This document shows, piece by piece, positions 42,944-51,883 of a stretch of 64,000 nt of DNA. The stretch comes from Chlamydiota bacterium (GTDB lineage: Bacteria > Chlamydiota > Chlamydiia > Chlamydiales > RGXB01), in contig VGMG01000004.1 in assembly GCA_016866495.1 (NCBI GenBank), positions 1-64,000 of the forward strand, read 5' to 3'. How positions within the stretch are numbered: the first letter of the stretch is position 1; each line of letters starts with the position of its first letter. Both the position numbers and the translations under genes were made by a program. Below the pieces are notes generated by a model that was not told the origin of the DNA, searched no databases, and saw only the letters and a list, made by a program, of their open reading frames with translations.

Positions 42944-43651
42944 TTAGTTTCCAGTACAAAGATGTAAATTTAACTCGATAGCCTCTTCACCATCAAAACC
43001 TGGAAAAACCATTTTTTCTAGTGCCGATTCTACAATTCTAGCATTTAAAGAGCTTAACGAGGATATTTCGATGATTTTATCCACAATTCCATTTGGTTGC
43101 ACATGAATATGTACATCGACACTTTCATCATCGATTAATTTAAGAGTTTTTTGTAAAAGGTGCACGACAAGAGTTTCGTAAGGGATAGATTCTTTTACCT
43201 CAACGGAAGCTTCAACTGCGACAAACAACTCTTTTGGAGACTCTTTGAAGGAATCTTCGATTTTTTTGAGATTTTTTTCGAGCTGTTCCAATCGGTTTTT
43301 AGAGGGCTCTTTTTTACCTGTTACTTTAGATGGGTTTTTGGATAAGTTGGGGGCTTGTTTTTTTACAGCTTTTTTTTGGTTTTCCAAAACGTGGGCAAGA
43401 GAGGATTTTTTTGTGTTCTCTAAAGCTATTTTTTCCTTAGCTGCAAGAGGTTTTTTTGGCTGCAAATAGGTAGTTTGGACATGCATTTTCTGTTTAGGTT
43501 TTTTTGAAAAACTAGGAGAAGAGCTTATGGAAAATAGCACAAGGAGCAGTAGATGCACCTTTAGAGTTCTTTTCAGAGCTATTTTTTCAGGGCTATCCTT
43601 CGGGTTGGACCACAAGATCCATTTCTTCAAAGCCTGCTTGTTCCAGCGCAT
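42944..43651 (-). CDS. TolA/TonB-like energy-transducing protein
   Basis: The protein has 235 residues. After a 30-residue cytoplasmic start comes one transmembrane helix (VHLLLLVLFSIS). A Lys-rich, coil-forming linker follows (about residues 50-140), then a C-terminal domain with VHIHVQPNGIVDKIIEI and ALEKMVFPGF, the TonB-C/TolA-like pattern. By position (between tolR and tolB) it should be the TolA equivalent that spans the periplasm. Its start overlaps tolR by 59 bases, which is long but consistent with the sequence of both products. Confidence 0.8.
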   Translation of the reverse strand: MRWNKQALKKWILWSNPKDSPEKIALKRTLKVHLLLLVLFSISSSPSFSKKPKQKMHVQTTYLQPKKPLAAKEKIALENTKKSSLAHVLENQKKAVKKQAPNLSKNPSKVTGKKEPSKNRLEQLEKNLKKIEDSFKESPKELFVAVEASVEVKESIPYETLVVHLLQKTLKLIDDESVDVHIHVQPNGIVDKIIEISSLSSLNARIVESALEKMVFPGFDGEEAIELNLHLCTGN

Positions 43652-44003
43652 GTTTTATGTTTAAATAGGTTCCAAACAAAGAGTTTTTATCTTGGTATAG
43701 CTCTACAATCTCTTCATGGAAGGTTTTTTTTAATTCCTGAAGGACAACGGGGAGCTGTTTCATGGTAACGGGGGTATCGTTAATTTTTATTTGCTCATTT
43801 TTTTGGACAAATATGCGGATCTTTCTTTTGTTTCTTTGCCCAACCGCTTCACTCCCTTTTTGACCTAACTGGATCGATTCGATGTCTAAAAAGGGGGATA
43901 TAACAATAAACAAGACTAAAACGGTAAAAAGAACATCGATTAAGGGGGTGAGATTGATGAGCTCTTCACCCTCCATCCAGTCATCAAAAAATCGCCGTCT
44001 CAT
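43593..44003 (-). CDS. tolR: TolR/ExbD-type biopolymer transport protein
   Basis: The 136-residue protein has a short basic cytoplasmic tail and one transmembrane helix with the proton-path Asp (NLTPLIDVLFTVLVLF). A periplasmic domain follows. It works with TolQ as a proton-driven motor. It lies six bases downstream of tolQ. ExbD is an equally valid family name. Confidence 0.93.
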   Translation of the reverse strand: MRRRFFDDWMEGEELINLTPLIDVLFTVLVLFIVISPFLDIESIQLGQKGSEAVGQRNKRKIRIFVQKNEQIKINDTPVTMKQLPVVLQELKKTFHEEIVELYQDKNSLFGTYLNIKHALEQAGFEEMDLVVQPEG

Positions 44004-44008
44004 AACTT

Positions 44009-44707
44009 TTAGTCTCTTCTATAGCCCATCTCAACTTCATGCACAAGAAGCGCGCTGAAACCAAGCATCGATTGAGTTATCTCTTTCGCTTTAGAGCGTA
44101 AGTAGTTATAACCAATCAGTGCGGGTATGGCAATCAAAAGGCCGATCACTGTTGTAGCAAGAGCTGTGGATAGACCGCTCATCACAACCTGGTTAGATAG
44201 CGCCGCCCCCCCTTTTCCAAGGCCAGTAAGGCTAACAAGGAGTCCCCAAACGGTTCCGAGGATTCCCAAAAAAGGGGCCAGCGAGATCGAAGTGGAAAGA
44301 ATAAAAAGATTTTTTTCAAGCGTTTTACTCTCCAAAAGAATTTTTTGCTCTAAAAAGTTGTTGAGCATCTCAACATCGGAGCGACTGAGAAAATTTATAT
44401 CAACCCCGTCAAGTTGTCTATTGCGATCAAAAAGGTCGATCGCACATTTTTTGAAATTTTTGTAGAGCAAAAATAGAGGGCTGGAACTCAAATTCTCTAA
44501 AAAGGTTTTTTCAAAAATCGACTGCTCTTTTTTCTGAAAATTTTCTAGAAAAGCATGCATTTGTTTTTCTAAATGGGCAAACTGGCGCGCTTTATAAAGG
44601 AGCATGAACCAGGAGATAAAAGAGACAGAAAATAAAAGCATGAAGATGATTTTTCCAAAACCGTCAGAGTCTTTGAAAGCACTGACAAAGATATAAATGG
44701 ATGTCAT
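44009..44707 (-). CDS. tolQ: TolQ/ExbB-type proton channel protein
   Basis: The 232-residue protein has a first helix near residues 18-37. The conserved pair of C-terminal helices includes APFLGILGTVWGLLVSLTGLG and STALATTVIGLLIAIPALIGYN, the MotA/TolQ/ExbB signature. It is the first gene of the operon tolQ-tolR-tolA-like-tolB-pal-LysM-murI. The 230 bases between it and the divergent tatD must hold both promoters. In Chlamydia a dsbD gene stands between tatD and this gene; here it is absent. Confidence 0.94.
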   Translation of the reverse strand: MTSIYIFVSAFKDSDGFGKIIFMLLFSVSFISWFMLLYKARQFAHLEKQMHAFLENFQKKEQSIFEKTFLENLSSSPLFLLYKNFKKCAIDLFDRNRQLDGVDINFLSRSDVEMLNNFLEQKILLESKTLEKNLFILSTSISLAPFLGILGTVWGLLVSLTGLGKGGAALSNQVVMSGLSTALATTVIGLLIAIPALIGYNYLRSKAKEITQSMLGFSALLVHEVEMGYRRD

Positions 44708-44937
44708 AATTTTTCTCTAAAGGGGAAGTGAAAAAGTTTTCTAGTATACCCTAATTCTTTGTCCAGCTAGTTGTCAATAGACCTCTTTGTCCGTTTTTTG
44801 TAGAATAGGGGGTACTAAAGGTCAAAACTTCTTTAAAAAAATCTTCTCATCCCAAGGTATAGGGCTCTTGAACTAGATGTTTTGGCTTTTTTAAAAATTG
44901 AAATAAGAAAAAAAGCTGAAGTAGAGATTAAAGATAG

Positions 44938-45678
44938 ATGATCGATACACATTGCCACTTGGGGGAAGACTATCGTGAGGTTTTAAAAAGGGCTTTTGAA
45001 AAGAAAGTCCATCACGTTATAAACATCTGTATTCACCCCGACGATATAGTGAGAGGTTTAAAGATAGTGAGTGAATTTCCTACAGCACCGATGGCTGCGG
45101 GAATACATCCATGTCATGCCCATGAAGTAGAGGAGGGTCATTTTGAAAAAATCATCCAACTTGCAAAAGAAAAGAAAATCGTCGCGATCGGGGAGACGGG
45201 GCTAGACCTTCACCACTCCCAAGAGCATTTTGAAATCCAGAAGAAGTATTTCAAAATGCACATAGAACTGGCAAATGATTTAGATTTTGCTCTCTCCATT
45301 CACTGTAGAAAAGCCTATTACGAATTGAAAGAATTTATCGAAAAAAATCCCATTAAAAAAGCGATTCTTCACTGTTTTGCAGGTCCACAACAGATCGCAG
45401 ACTGGGCGCTAGGCCAAGGCTTTTTTCTATCGTTTAGCGGAGTTGTTACATTCAAAAACGCTCTAGAGATGCAGAGTATAGCTACCTCTACCCCAATAGA
45501 CCAGTTGTTGGTAGAAACCGATGCTCCCTGGCTAGCGCCTGAGCCTTTTAGAGGGAAAACGAATGAGCCGGCGTATATCCCTTTTATTATTGAAAAAATC
45601 GCCTCCTTAAAGAAAAAATCCAAGGAGGAGGTAAGCGAGGCTGTTTTCAAAAATGCAAAAGAGATTTTCCATTTTTGA
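44938..45678 (+). CDS. tatD: TatD family metal-dependent hydrolase/DNase
   Basis: The 246-residue TIM-barrel hydrolase begins MIDTHCHLG with the first metal-ligand pair. It continues with AAGIHPCHA, AIGETGLDLH (ligand Glu), SIHCRKA, LHCFAG and VETDAPWLAP (ligand Asp), the whole TatD/YcfH pattern. It is likely a 3'-5' exonuclease or a quality-control nuclease. It is followed after about 200 bases by the sdh operon. Confidence 0.94.
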   Translation: MIDTHCHLGEDYREVLKRAFEKKVHHVINICIHPDDIVRGLKIVSEFPTAPMAAGIHPCHAHEVEEGHFEKIIQLAKEKKIVAIGETGLDLHHSQEHFEIQKKYFKMHIELANDLDFALSIHCRKAYYELKEFIEKNPIKKAILHCFAGPQQIADWALGQGFFLSFSGVVTFKNALEMQSIATSTPIDQLLVETDAPWLAPEPFRGKTNEPAYIPFIIEKIASLKKKSKEEVSEAVFKNAKEIFHF

Positions 45679-45774
45679 GAAAAAGTTTTGGTTTTTAAAA
45701 AAGTTTGACTCTAATAGCTCAATGATTTTGCTTCAAAAAAAACGTTAAAACAGCGTTTAATGAAAAGCTAAGAA

Positions 45775-45813
45775 CTCCCCATTGTAATCAAAATTTTCTT
45801 ATGTGGTGGGGAG
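45775..45813. promoter_or_regulatory. Inverted repeat upstream of sdhC
   Basis: CTCCCCA and TGGGGAG form a perfect seven-base stem with a 25-base AT-rich loop, about 65 bases before sdhC. It might be a regulatory site or leader hairpin. There is no T tail to suggest termination of tatD. Confidence 0.3.
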
Positions 45814-45879
45814 GATTGAGGCTCTTATAGTTTTTCAAAATTTTAAGGGCTGAAGATAATTTAACCTAGATGAGACGTG

Positions 45880-46881
45880 ATGGATCCTCGTAAAAACAAT
45901 CTCCCAAAAGAATTTATCTATTCCCGATTACACTCTTTGACCGGGCTTTTGATAGTGATATTCCTTTTTGAACATTTGCTTACAAATTCCCAAGCAGCCC
46001 TCTTTTTTGGAGACGATGGTGCAGGATTTGTACGAATGGTGAATTTAATTCACGATCTTCCCTACCTACAGGTGATTGAGCTGACTTTTATTGGTGTTCC
46101 TATTGCTTACCATGCGGTGATTGGGATACAAAAAGCCCTTTATGGGCGTTCCAACTCTTTTGGATCCAAAGAGGGGGCAAAGCCCTATCTACCCTATTCA
46201 AGAAGTCGTGCCTACACCTATCAGCGCTGGACAGCTTGGATTCTTCTCGTTGGAATCATTTTACATGTCGCTAATTTTCGATTTTATCTTTATCCTGCAG
46301 AGGCTAAAGAGGGGGATAAGCGCCTTTTTTTTACACGTGTGTACTTTGATAAAGGGCTCTACACGCTTCAGGATAGACTAGGTTTCACTCTTTACGATCA
46401 GACACAAATCAGAGAGTACAAACGAACTCTTGATAAAGAGATGGCACAACAGGCTCTTGTAGACCAAAGACTAAAAGAGATTGATGCTAGTTCTACAGTC
46501 TATAACCTGGAGGCCTCTGAGCTTGGAAAAGAGAAGCTTAAAGCGACTGAGATGGAGGATTTTTACCAAGGACTGACGAAAAGGGAATTGCATGCAGATC
46601 AGGTGATTCTTGTAACCCCCTCTTTTGGAACCTCCCAGTTGATGAACGTACGGGATGTTTTCAAAAGTCCGATTAAAGCTATTTTGTACACAATTTTTGT
46701 CCTAGCTGCCGTTTTTCATGGGTTTAATGGCCTTTGGGCCTTCACAATTACCTGGGGTCTGGTTGTTAAACAGATTTCCCAAAGAAGGATGCTGAAAGTT
46801 TGTGTGGGGCTCATGTTTCTTCTTGGTTTTATGGGCTTAAGTTCTGTTTGGGGAACCTATTGGATCAATTTGAGGAGCTAA
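45880..46881 (+). CDS. sdhC: Succinate dehydrogenase cytochrome b subunit
   Basis: This 333-residue, type B (five-helix) membrane anchor carries heme b and passes electrons to quinone. Helices with conserved His are visible: FEHLLTN, IAYHAVIGIQ, LHVANF and VFHGFNGLWAFTITWG. A hydrophilic insert of about 120 residues (around 145-265), rich in Lys, Glu and Gln, separates helices three and four. Such an insert also occurs in chlamydial SdhC. The first gene of sdhC-sdhA-sdhB. GTG at 45877 is an alternative start three bases upstream. Confidence 0.9.
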   Translation: MDPRKNNLPKEFIYSRLHSLTGLLIVIFLFEHLLTNSQAALFFGDDGAGFVRMVNLIHDLPYLQVIELTFIGVPIAYHAVIGIQKALYGRSNSFGSKEGAKPYLPYSRSRAYTYQRWTAWILLVGIILHVANFRFYLYPAEAKEGDKRLFFTRVYFDKGLYTLQDRLGFTLYDQTQIREYKRTLDKEMAQQALVDQRLKEIDASSTVYNLEASELGKEKLKATEMEDFYQGLTKRELHADQVILVTPSFGTSQLMNVRDVFKSPIKAILYTIFVLAAVFHGFNGLWAFTITWGLVVKQISQRRMLKVCVGLMFLLGFMGLSSVWGTYWINLRS

Positions 46882-46885
46882 CCAT

Positions 46886-48775
46886 ATGGCAGTACAAAAC
46901 GAAGTGATTGTAGTTGGTGGTGGTTTAGCAGGTCTTTCGGCTGCGATGCGCCTTGCAGAACATGGGATTTTCGTCCACTTGGTCTCCTTAACGAAGGTGA
47001 AAAGGAGTCATTCTGTCTGTGCGCAAGGGGGAATTAATGCTGCTGTCAATCTTAAAAATGAGGGAGATTCTCCCTATATTCACGCTTATGAGACCATTAA
47101 AGGGGGCGATTTTTTAGCCAATCAACCTCAAGTGGTCGAGATGTGTTTGGCAGCTCCAAATATTATTAAGATGTTGGATAGGTTCGGGTGTACCTTCAAT
47201 AGAAATATGGAAGGGGGATTGGATGTGCGTCGTTTTGGGGGAACCACATTTAATCGTACCGTTTATTGTGGATCATCTACTGGGCAACAGCTTTTATACG
47301 CTTTAGATGAACAGGTAAGGCGCTATGAGGTCAAGGGGCTAGTAAAGAAATACGAGCACCACGAATTCATGCGACTGATTCTGGACGAACAGGGTGTAGC
47401 TCGCGGCATCGTGATGATGGATCATTATAATCTCAAGTTAGAAATATTGAAAGCCAATGCTGTGATTGTTGGGAGCGGTGGTTTGGGATTTATGTTCAAA
47501 AAAAGCACCAATTCCACAATTTGTACCGGCGCTGCAAATGGTCGACTTTTCATGCAGGGTATGGAGTATGCTAACGGGGAGTTTATTCAGATTCATCCCA
47601 CTTCCATACCTGGGCATGATAAACTGCGTTTAATGACGGAGACTTTGCGCGGTTTTGCTCGCGTGTGGGTTTATGGTGACGAAACTAAGCAGATCAAAGA
47701 TGAAAATGGGCAGTGGATTCCCTGTGGGAAAACGGGAGAGCGCTGGTATTTTCTTGAGGATATGTACAAGCTTTTAGGCAATCTTGTCCCCAGAGATATA
47801 GCCGCTAGGGCAATCCACCAGGTTTGTGAGTTGGGCCTTGGTGTTGAGGGGAGAAAACAGGTCTATTTGGATTGCACAGGTTTTGATGAGACACTGGTGA
47901 AAAAGTTCTTTTCTGTATTCGAAATCTATCAGAAATTCACCGGTGAAGATCCTCGCATCAAACCGATGAAGATTTATCCGGGGGTGCACTATACGATGGG
48001 TGGTGCTTATGTCGACTACCCTGCTGAAGAGGATGGGGATCGACATTTGAGATTCAAATATATGACAAATCTCACAGGATGTTTCAATGTAGGCGAATCT
48101 CAATACGGTATTCACGGAGCAAACCGCTTGGGGGGGAATTCACTGATCTCGTGTATTTTTGATGGGCTCGTTGTGGGAGATGAGATCGTAAATTATCTTC
48201 ACCGGTTGGTACAGGACTATAAAGAGATTTCTGAGGAGATATTTGAAAAATCTTTAGCTAAAGAGCAAGCGTTCAAGCATGAACTCATGTCCAAAAAAGG
48301 GGATGAAAATATCCACCAGTTGCATGAAGAGCTCTCGGAAATTCTTGTGAGAGACTGTACTGTAGTGCGCTACAATGAGGGTCTAAAAAAGGCTATAGAG
48401 GGGATTAAACGGATAAAAGAGCGTTACAAGAATATTAAACTTGACGATACCTCAAATGATTTGAATCAGACCTTCATTTTTGCGAACCAATTCAAAGGAA
48501 TGCTAGAGATTGCACTAGTGATCGCAAAAGGAGCTCTATTACGCGATGAATCCCGAGGGGGGCATTTCAAACCCGACTATCCTGAAAGGGATGATCACAA
48601 CTTTTTGAAGCATACGATTGCGGCCTATGATCCTGATCAACCAGAACCTGTTATGAGTTTTAGAGATGTTGACGTAAGATACTTTTCTGTGGCAAAACGG
48701 GATTATAAAAAGAAGGTTACCCTAGAGAGTCTAGATCTCTCGAAGATTCCTACTCATTTACCAGCTTACGTGTGA
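46886..48775 (+). CDS. sdhA: Succinate dehydrogenase flavoprotein subunit
   Basis: The 629-residue protein has an N-terminal FAD site (VVGGGLAGLSAAMRLAEHG) and the covalent-flavin His region (RSHSVCAQGGINAA). Active-site segments are QIHPTSIPGHDKLRL and GIHGANRLGGNSL. Size and motifs fit the Bacillus/epsilon type B SDH/fumarate reductase. It couples the citric cycle to the quinone pool. GGAG precedes the ATG by about nine bases. Confidence 0.96.
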   Translation: MAVQNEVIVVGGGLAGLSAAMRLAEHGIFVHLVSLTKVKRSHSVCAQGGINAAVNLKNEGDSPYIHAYETIKGGDFLANQPQVVEMCLAAPNIIKMLDRFGCTFNRNMEGGLDVRRFGGTTFNRTVYCGSSTGQQLLYALDEQVRRYEVKGLVKKYEHHEFMRLILDEQGVARGIVMMDHYNLKLEILKANAVIVGSGGLGFMFKKSTNSTICTGAANGRLFMQGMEYANGEFIQIHPTSIPGHDKLRLMTETLRGFARVWVYGDETKQIKDENGQWIPCGKTGERWYFLEDMYKLLGNLVPRDIAARAIHQVCELGLGVEGRKQVYLDCTGFDETLVKKFFSVFEIYQKFTGEDPRIKPMKIYPGVHYTMGGAYVDYPAEEDGDRHLRFKYMTNLTGCFNVGESQYGIHGANRLGGNSLISCIFDGLVVGDEIVNYLHRLVQDYKEISEEIFEKSLAKEQAFKHELMSKKGDENIHQLHEELSEILVRDCTVVRYNEGLKKAIEGIKRIKERYKNIKLDDTSNDLNQTFIFANQFKGMLEIALVIAKGALLRDESRGGHFKPDYPERDDHNFLKHTIAAYDPDQPEPVMSFRDVDVRYFSVAKRDYKKKVTLESLDLSKIPTHLPAYV

Positions 48776-48784
48776 GGCACACCC

Positions 48785-49552
48785 ATGAAATCTTTCACTT
48801 TGCAAATTCTTCGTGGAACTGAAGGAAATCAGTTTTTGGAGGAATTCGAATTGGAGCTCACACCACTTATGAATGTGATCACCGCTCTTATGGAGATCCA
48901 AAAGCGACCCATAAACAAAAAAGGGGAACTTTCTACACCGGTAGTTTGGGAGCAAGCCTGTTTAGAGGAGGTTTGTGGATCATGCTCCATGTTGATTAAT
49001 GGAGTGCCAAGGCAGTCGTGTACTGCGATGATTCAACCGATTTTAGAGGAGAGTGGCAGTGAAGTGATCCATTTAGCTCCTTTCGATTGTTACCCACTGG
49101 TTCGAGATTTAGTCGTGGATCGCTCAAGGATATTTGAGGACTTGAAGAGGATACAGGCTTGGAGTGAAGTGAATGGAAGCCAAAGCAAAGATTTTGGTCC
49201 AAAAATTCTCCCTAAAAGCCAAGAGGTGATGTACGAATTGTCCACATGCATGAGTTGTGGCTGTTGTCTTGTGGCTTGTCCTAATTACACCAAAACAACC
49301 CAGTTTGTGGGAGCAGCTGTCGTTGGTCAGGCGCGACTTTTTAACATGCACCCAAACGGCAAATCGAATAAAGAAGAGCGGCTCAATAGTTTAATGGGAA
49401 AAGGGGGGTTACATGAGTGTAGTAAAGCACAGAACTGCGTGCAAGTTTGCCCCAAAAAAATTGATTTGGTAGAAGCAATCGCTGAAATGGGTGATCAAGT
49501 GACATCTCACGCTTTCAAAGAGTTTTTTGGATCTAATAGCCCCGAAGAGTAG
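48785..49552 (+). CDS. sdhB: Succinate dehydrogenase iron-sulfur subunit
   Basis: The 255-residue protein has the 2Fe-2S ligands in CLEEVCGSCSMLINGVPRQSC, the 4Fe-4S ligands in CMSCGCCLVACPN and the third cluster in CSKAQNCVQVCPK. Fits the type B iron-sulfur subunit. Nine bases separate it from sdhA. Convergent with lplA, with only 21 bases between the stops. Confidence 0.96.
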   Translation: MKSFTLQILRGTEGNQFLEEFELELTPLMNVITALMEIQKRPINKKGELSTPVVWEQACLEEVCGSCSMLINGVPRQSCTAMIQPILEESGSEVIHLAPFDCYPLVRDLVVDRSRIFEDLKRIQAWSEVNGSQSKDFGPKILPKSQEVMYELSTCMSCGCCLVACPNYTKTTQFVGAAVVGQARLFNMHPNGKSNKEERLNSLMGKGGLHECSKAQNCVQVCPKKIDLVEAIAEMGDQVTSHAFKEFFGSNSPEE

Positions 49553-49573
49553 AATGATTACCCCTCGATTCTT

Positions 49574-50272
49574 TTATGATTTTAGAGAGTGGAGAATAAC
49601 TGTCTGTTTTGGGCTTTTTAAAGTCTTTAAAATTTCTAGAATCGAGGTCTTTTCTAAAAAAAAATCTTTTTCTAATTCTACAAGATAGGGATGAACAAAA
49701 TCTTCCGGAACAGCAAATCGGGTATTTAAAGTGGTCAAAAATTCTTCATGCGATCTATTTTGTCTATAGGCCGGTGCTTTAAGTGGCTGTTTCAGCACTC
49801 TCAATTTTTCTTTAGAATAATCAAAAAGAAAACTTGTGTGGTGTAAAATGCGGTCTTTTTTAACGTATTGAGCTGTTCCACCCACTTTTTTATCCTGGAT
49901 GACATAATCTGTTTCTATTCTGTTGAATTCTAGAAGCGGGTGAGCTTTTTTTATCGTTTTAACAGTCCAGTCGAAAAGAGTATCCACACATTTAGCCATG
50001 TTGAGCTCTTTGGATAAAATCCAAGTGATAAATAGAGTAGAATGATCTACGTAAACGGTTCCGCCCCCTGAAAATCTACGTATTAAAGGGACATCACCTT
50101 TTTCATCAACCAGGGCAAGACGATCGTTCGATTTCCCCAAAACAATCGCATCGGGCGTTCCGTAGTTAATCAAGAGATAATTTTCGCAGGGCATTTCAAG
50201 AAGATGCTCTTCAAGTGCGAGCATTTGGAAAATAGGCATTTTTTTTAATTCAATCACACGAAGTGTTTCCAA
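49574..50272 (-). CDS. lplA: Lipoate-protein ligase A family protein
   Basis: A 232-residue BPL/LplA/LipB-fold ligase that attaches lipoate (scavenged or cellular) to 2-oxoacid dehydrogenases. It has RRFSGGGTVYVD (the RR-GGG motif), the ligand lysine region DKKVGGTAQ and ILHHTSFLFD. The start at 50272 is TTG with AGAGG five bases before it; ATG 50239 would shorten it by 11 residues. No large C-terminal accessory domain is present, so it may need a partner or be a compact ligase. Confidence 0.9.
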   Translation of the reverse strand: METLRVIELKKMPIFQMLALEEHLLEMPCENYLLINYGTPDAIVLGKSNDRLALVDEKGDVPLIRRFSGGGTVYVDHSTLFITWILSKELNMAKCVDTLFDWTVKTIKKAHPLLEFNRIETDYVIQDKKVGGTAQYVKKDRILHHTSFLFDYSKEKLRVLKQPLKAPAYRQNRSHEEFLTTLNTRFAVPEDFVHPYLVELEKDFFLEKTSILEILKTLKSPKQTVILHSLKS

Positions 50273-50581
50273 AGGGACCTCTTTTCATAAAAACAATCGA
50301 TAATACCAAAAAACCCTAGATTCAAAAAGATGAATTTTTTACCAACTGCTCCTTTTGTTTTGGACAAATTGGAGCCGAGTTTTCTTACAACTAGCATAGG
50401 TAAATAATCCGATCGGGCTTTTTTTCTTTTTTTACGTAAACGGGGATTTAGAACGCAATATCAAGATGAATTTTAGGTACGAAAATGGATGTATTGATAA
50501 AGAAAAAAGAGCCCCTTTTGGGATGCTCTTTTAATTTTTTTACATTTGCTTTTGGATTCGGTTTCGTAGGGTCGTAAGACT
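50273..50581. other. Intergenic region between lplA and the HDO operon
   Basis: Apart from the terminator at 50505-50532 I see no gene. The sequence is AT-rich and must contain the lplA promoter (minus strand), which I cannot pinpoint. Confidence 0.5.
50505..50532 (-). terminator. Terminator of the HDO/tRNA-binding operon
   Basis: On the minus strand AAAAGAGC pairs with GCTCTTTT through an inner CCC/GGG, followed by TTCTTT. It lies about 50 bases after the stop of the 104-residue gene. Confidence 0.65.
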
Positions 50582-50896
50582 TTAGAGATCAATAAGACCC
50601 TTTTCATCCAAAACTTTAACCTCTGAATGCTGATTTACAAGAGCACAATCTTGAAGAACTCCAAGAATACTTTTATAATAGAGCATTTTCTCTACATTAC
50701 ATTCAGGAAACTCTATGGATCGGTCTTTATGAAGCTGAAGAATTTGATTTTGTAGCTCTGTGTATTTATAGACTTTTTCAGAAAAAGTTTTTGATATAAT
50801 TTTTGAGGACTGACCTGCATCAAGATCTGTGTAAAAAGGATGTGATTGAAGAAATGCAAGGATTTTAGGTTCTGTAGGAAATTGAAAAATTGTCAA
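50582..50896 (-). CDS. Hypothetical 104-residue protein, last gene of the HDO operon
   Basis: The start is TTG with GGTGA about six bases upstream. The protein is soluble, mostly helical in appearance, with two cysteines (ECNVEKM, QDCALV), and no recognised domain. It lies 24 bases downstream of the HDO-like gene and precedes a terminator, so it belongs to that operon. Its coding character rests on context, ribosome site and length. Confidence 0.55.
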   Translation of the reverse strand: MTIFQFPTEPKILAFLQSHPFYTDLDAGQSSKIISKTFSEKVYKYTELQNQILQLHKDRSIEFPECNVEKMLYYKSILGVLQDCALVNQHSEVKVLDEKGLIDL

Positions 50897-50920
50897 ATTT
50901 TCACCAGGTAATTTTTGTTT

Positions 50921-51874
50921 TCATTCACAAATTTTTTCACACCAATTTATGTTTAATCTGTATGCGTTGATAAAATGCGACACAAAGCTTTCCATATCTT
51001 TTTCAGGGATGAGGTCCTGTACCAAACGTTGTGTTAAAGCAACATGATAGGCCTCGGCAGGGTCATCACCCCCGACGTGTGCCTCAAAATAGGTAAGGGT
51101 TTCTTTCTTTAATTCATGAGCTTCAGATAAAGATTTCCAAAGCTCTTGGATCATTCGCTCAGCATGCATTTCGAATGCTACCATCATAGCGCTACGCTCC
51201 AGTTTGCTTTGAGCTCCCAATTTCTTTAACAACTCTTTGAGATATTCCTGGGTGTCTTTGCAATAGTTTGGTGGGATCTTATTACCAAAAATTTGCTCCA
51301 AATCTTTTTTTAATAAATTTGCATGAAAATGAGTTCTAGTATCTAAAATATTTGGCAGAGCTTTTATCCCTTTTTGCTGAAGAAGGTATTGACTACCAGT
51401 TTCATCCCAGCAAAGAAAAGCACCTATGACAAAAGTCTTTTCAATCGATTCGCTAATCGATCGAGATTTTCCTATTGCGCGCAAGACTAGGTCTTTATAT
51501 GCACCGGCTTGTATGTAAGGGAAAGCCTGTGACATTGCAAAATACTTGCCCATAACATTTTTGGAATTTGATGATGAAATTTTAGAGCTAAAGGGATGGA
51601 TGGGAAACTTTGCGTCTACAGTTTTTTGTAAATTTTCAATTATAATAGCACCCCTTTTTGATGAGGTTACAATATCTTTTGCATGGGCTGTTGTCTTATC
51701 GACTATTTTTGGAGATGAGGAGGAATTCTCTTTTAGTAGGATCGGTTTTTGTTTAAATCCCAAAAGTGAAAAAGATCTTAAAAAAATCTTCGAGGTATTA
51801 TTGGGTTTTACAGCAAACGTCAATAATTTTGGAGTTAAAGAATGAAGACTAGAGTGAATAAGACGAACCGACAT
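50921..51874 (-). CDS. Heme-oxygenase-like di-metal oxidase-fold protein (HDO/CADD superfamily), putative
   Basis: The protein has 317 residues. The first 110 are Ser/Lys-rich and probably disordered. The rest is helical with candidate metal ligands in the order of the TENA/CADD/HDO group: CWDETG (about 155-160), THFHANLL (181-188), FEMHAER (234-240), and FEAHVGGDDPAEAYH (263-277). The E-x-H-x-E and H-x3-D...H spacing suggests a di-iron site on two helices. The chlamydial founder CADD is a pABA synthase that uses its own Tyr; this protein is a different subgroup. Its ribosome site overlaps the stop of the upstream tRNA-binding gene (TAGGAAA), implying coupling. Substrate unknown. Confidence 0.55.
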   Translation of the reverse strand: MSVRLIHSSLHSLTPKLLTFAVKPNNTSKIFLRSFSLLGFKQKPILLKENSSSSPKIVDKTTAHAKDIVTSSKRGAIIIENLQKTVDAKFPIHPFSSKISSSNSKNVMGKYFAMSQAFPYIQAGAYKDLVLRAIGKSRSISESIEKTFVIGAFLCWDETGSQYLLQQKGIKALPNILDTRTHFHANLLKKDLEQIFGNKIPPNYCKDTQEYLKELLKKLGAQSKLERSAMMVAFEMHAERMIQELWKSLSEAHELKKETLTYFEAHVGGDDPAEAYHVALTQRLVQDLIPEKDMESFVSHFINAYRLNINWCEKICE

Positions 51875-51883
51875 AATAATTTC

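Noticed and set aside
47774-48115. 113-residue minus-strand ORF in sdhA
   Set aside because: sdhA is intact on the other strand; the ORF has no independent support.
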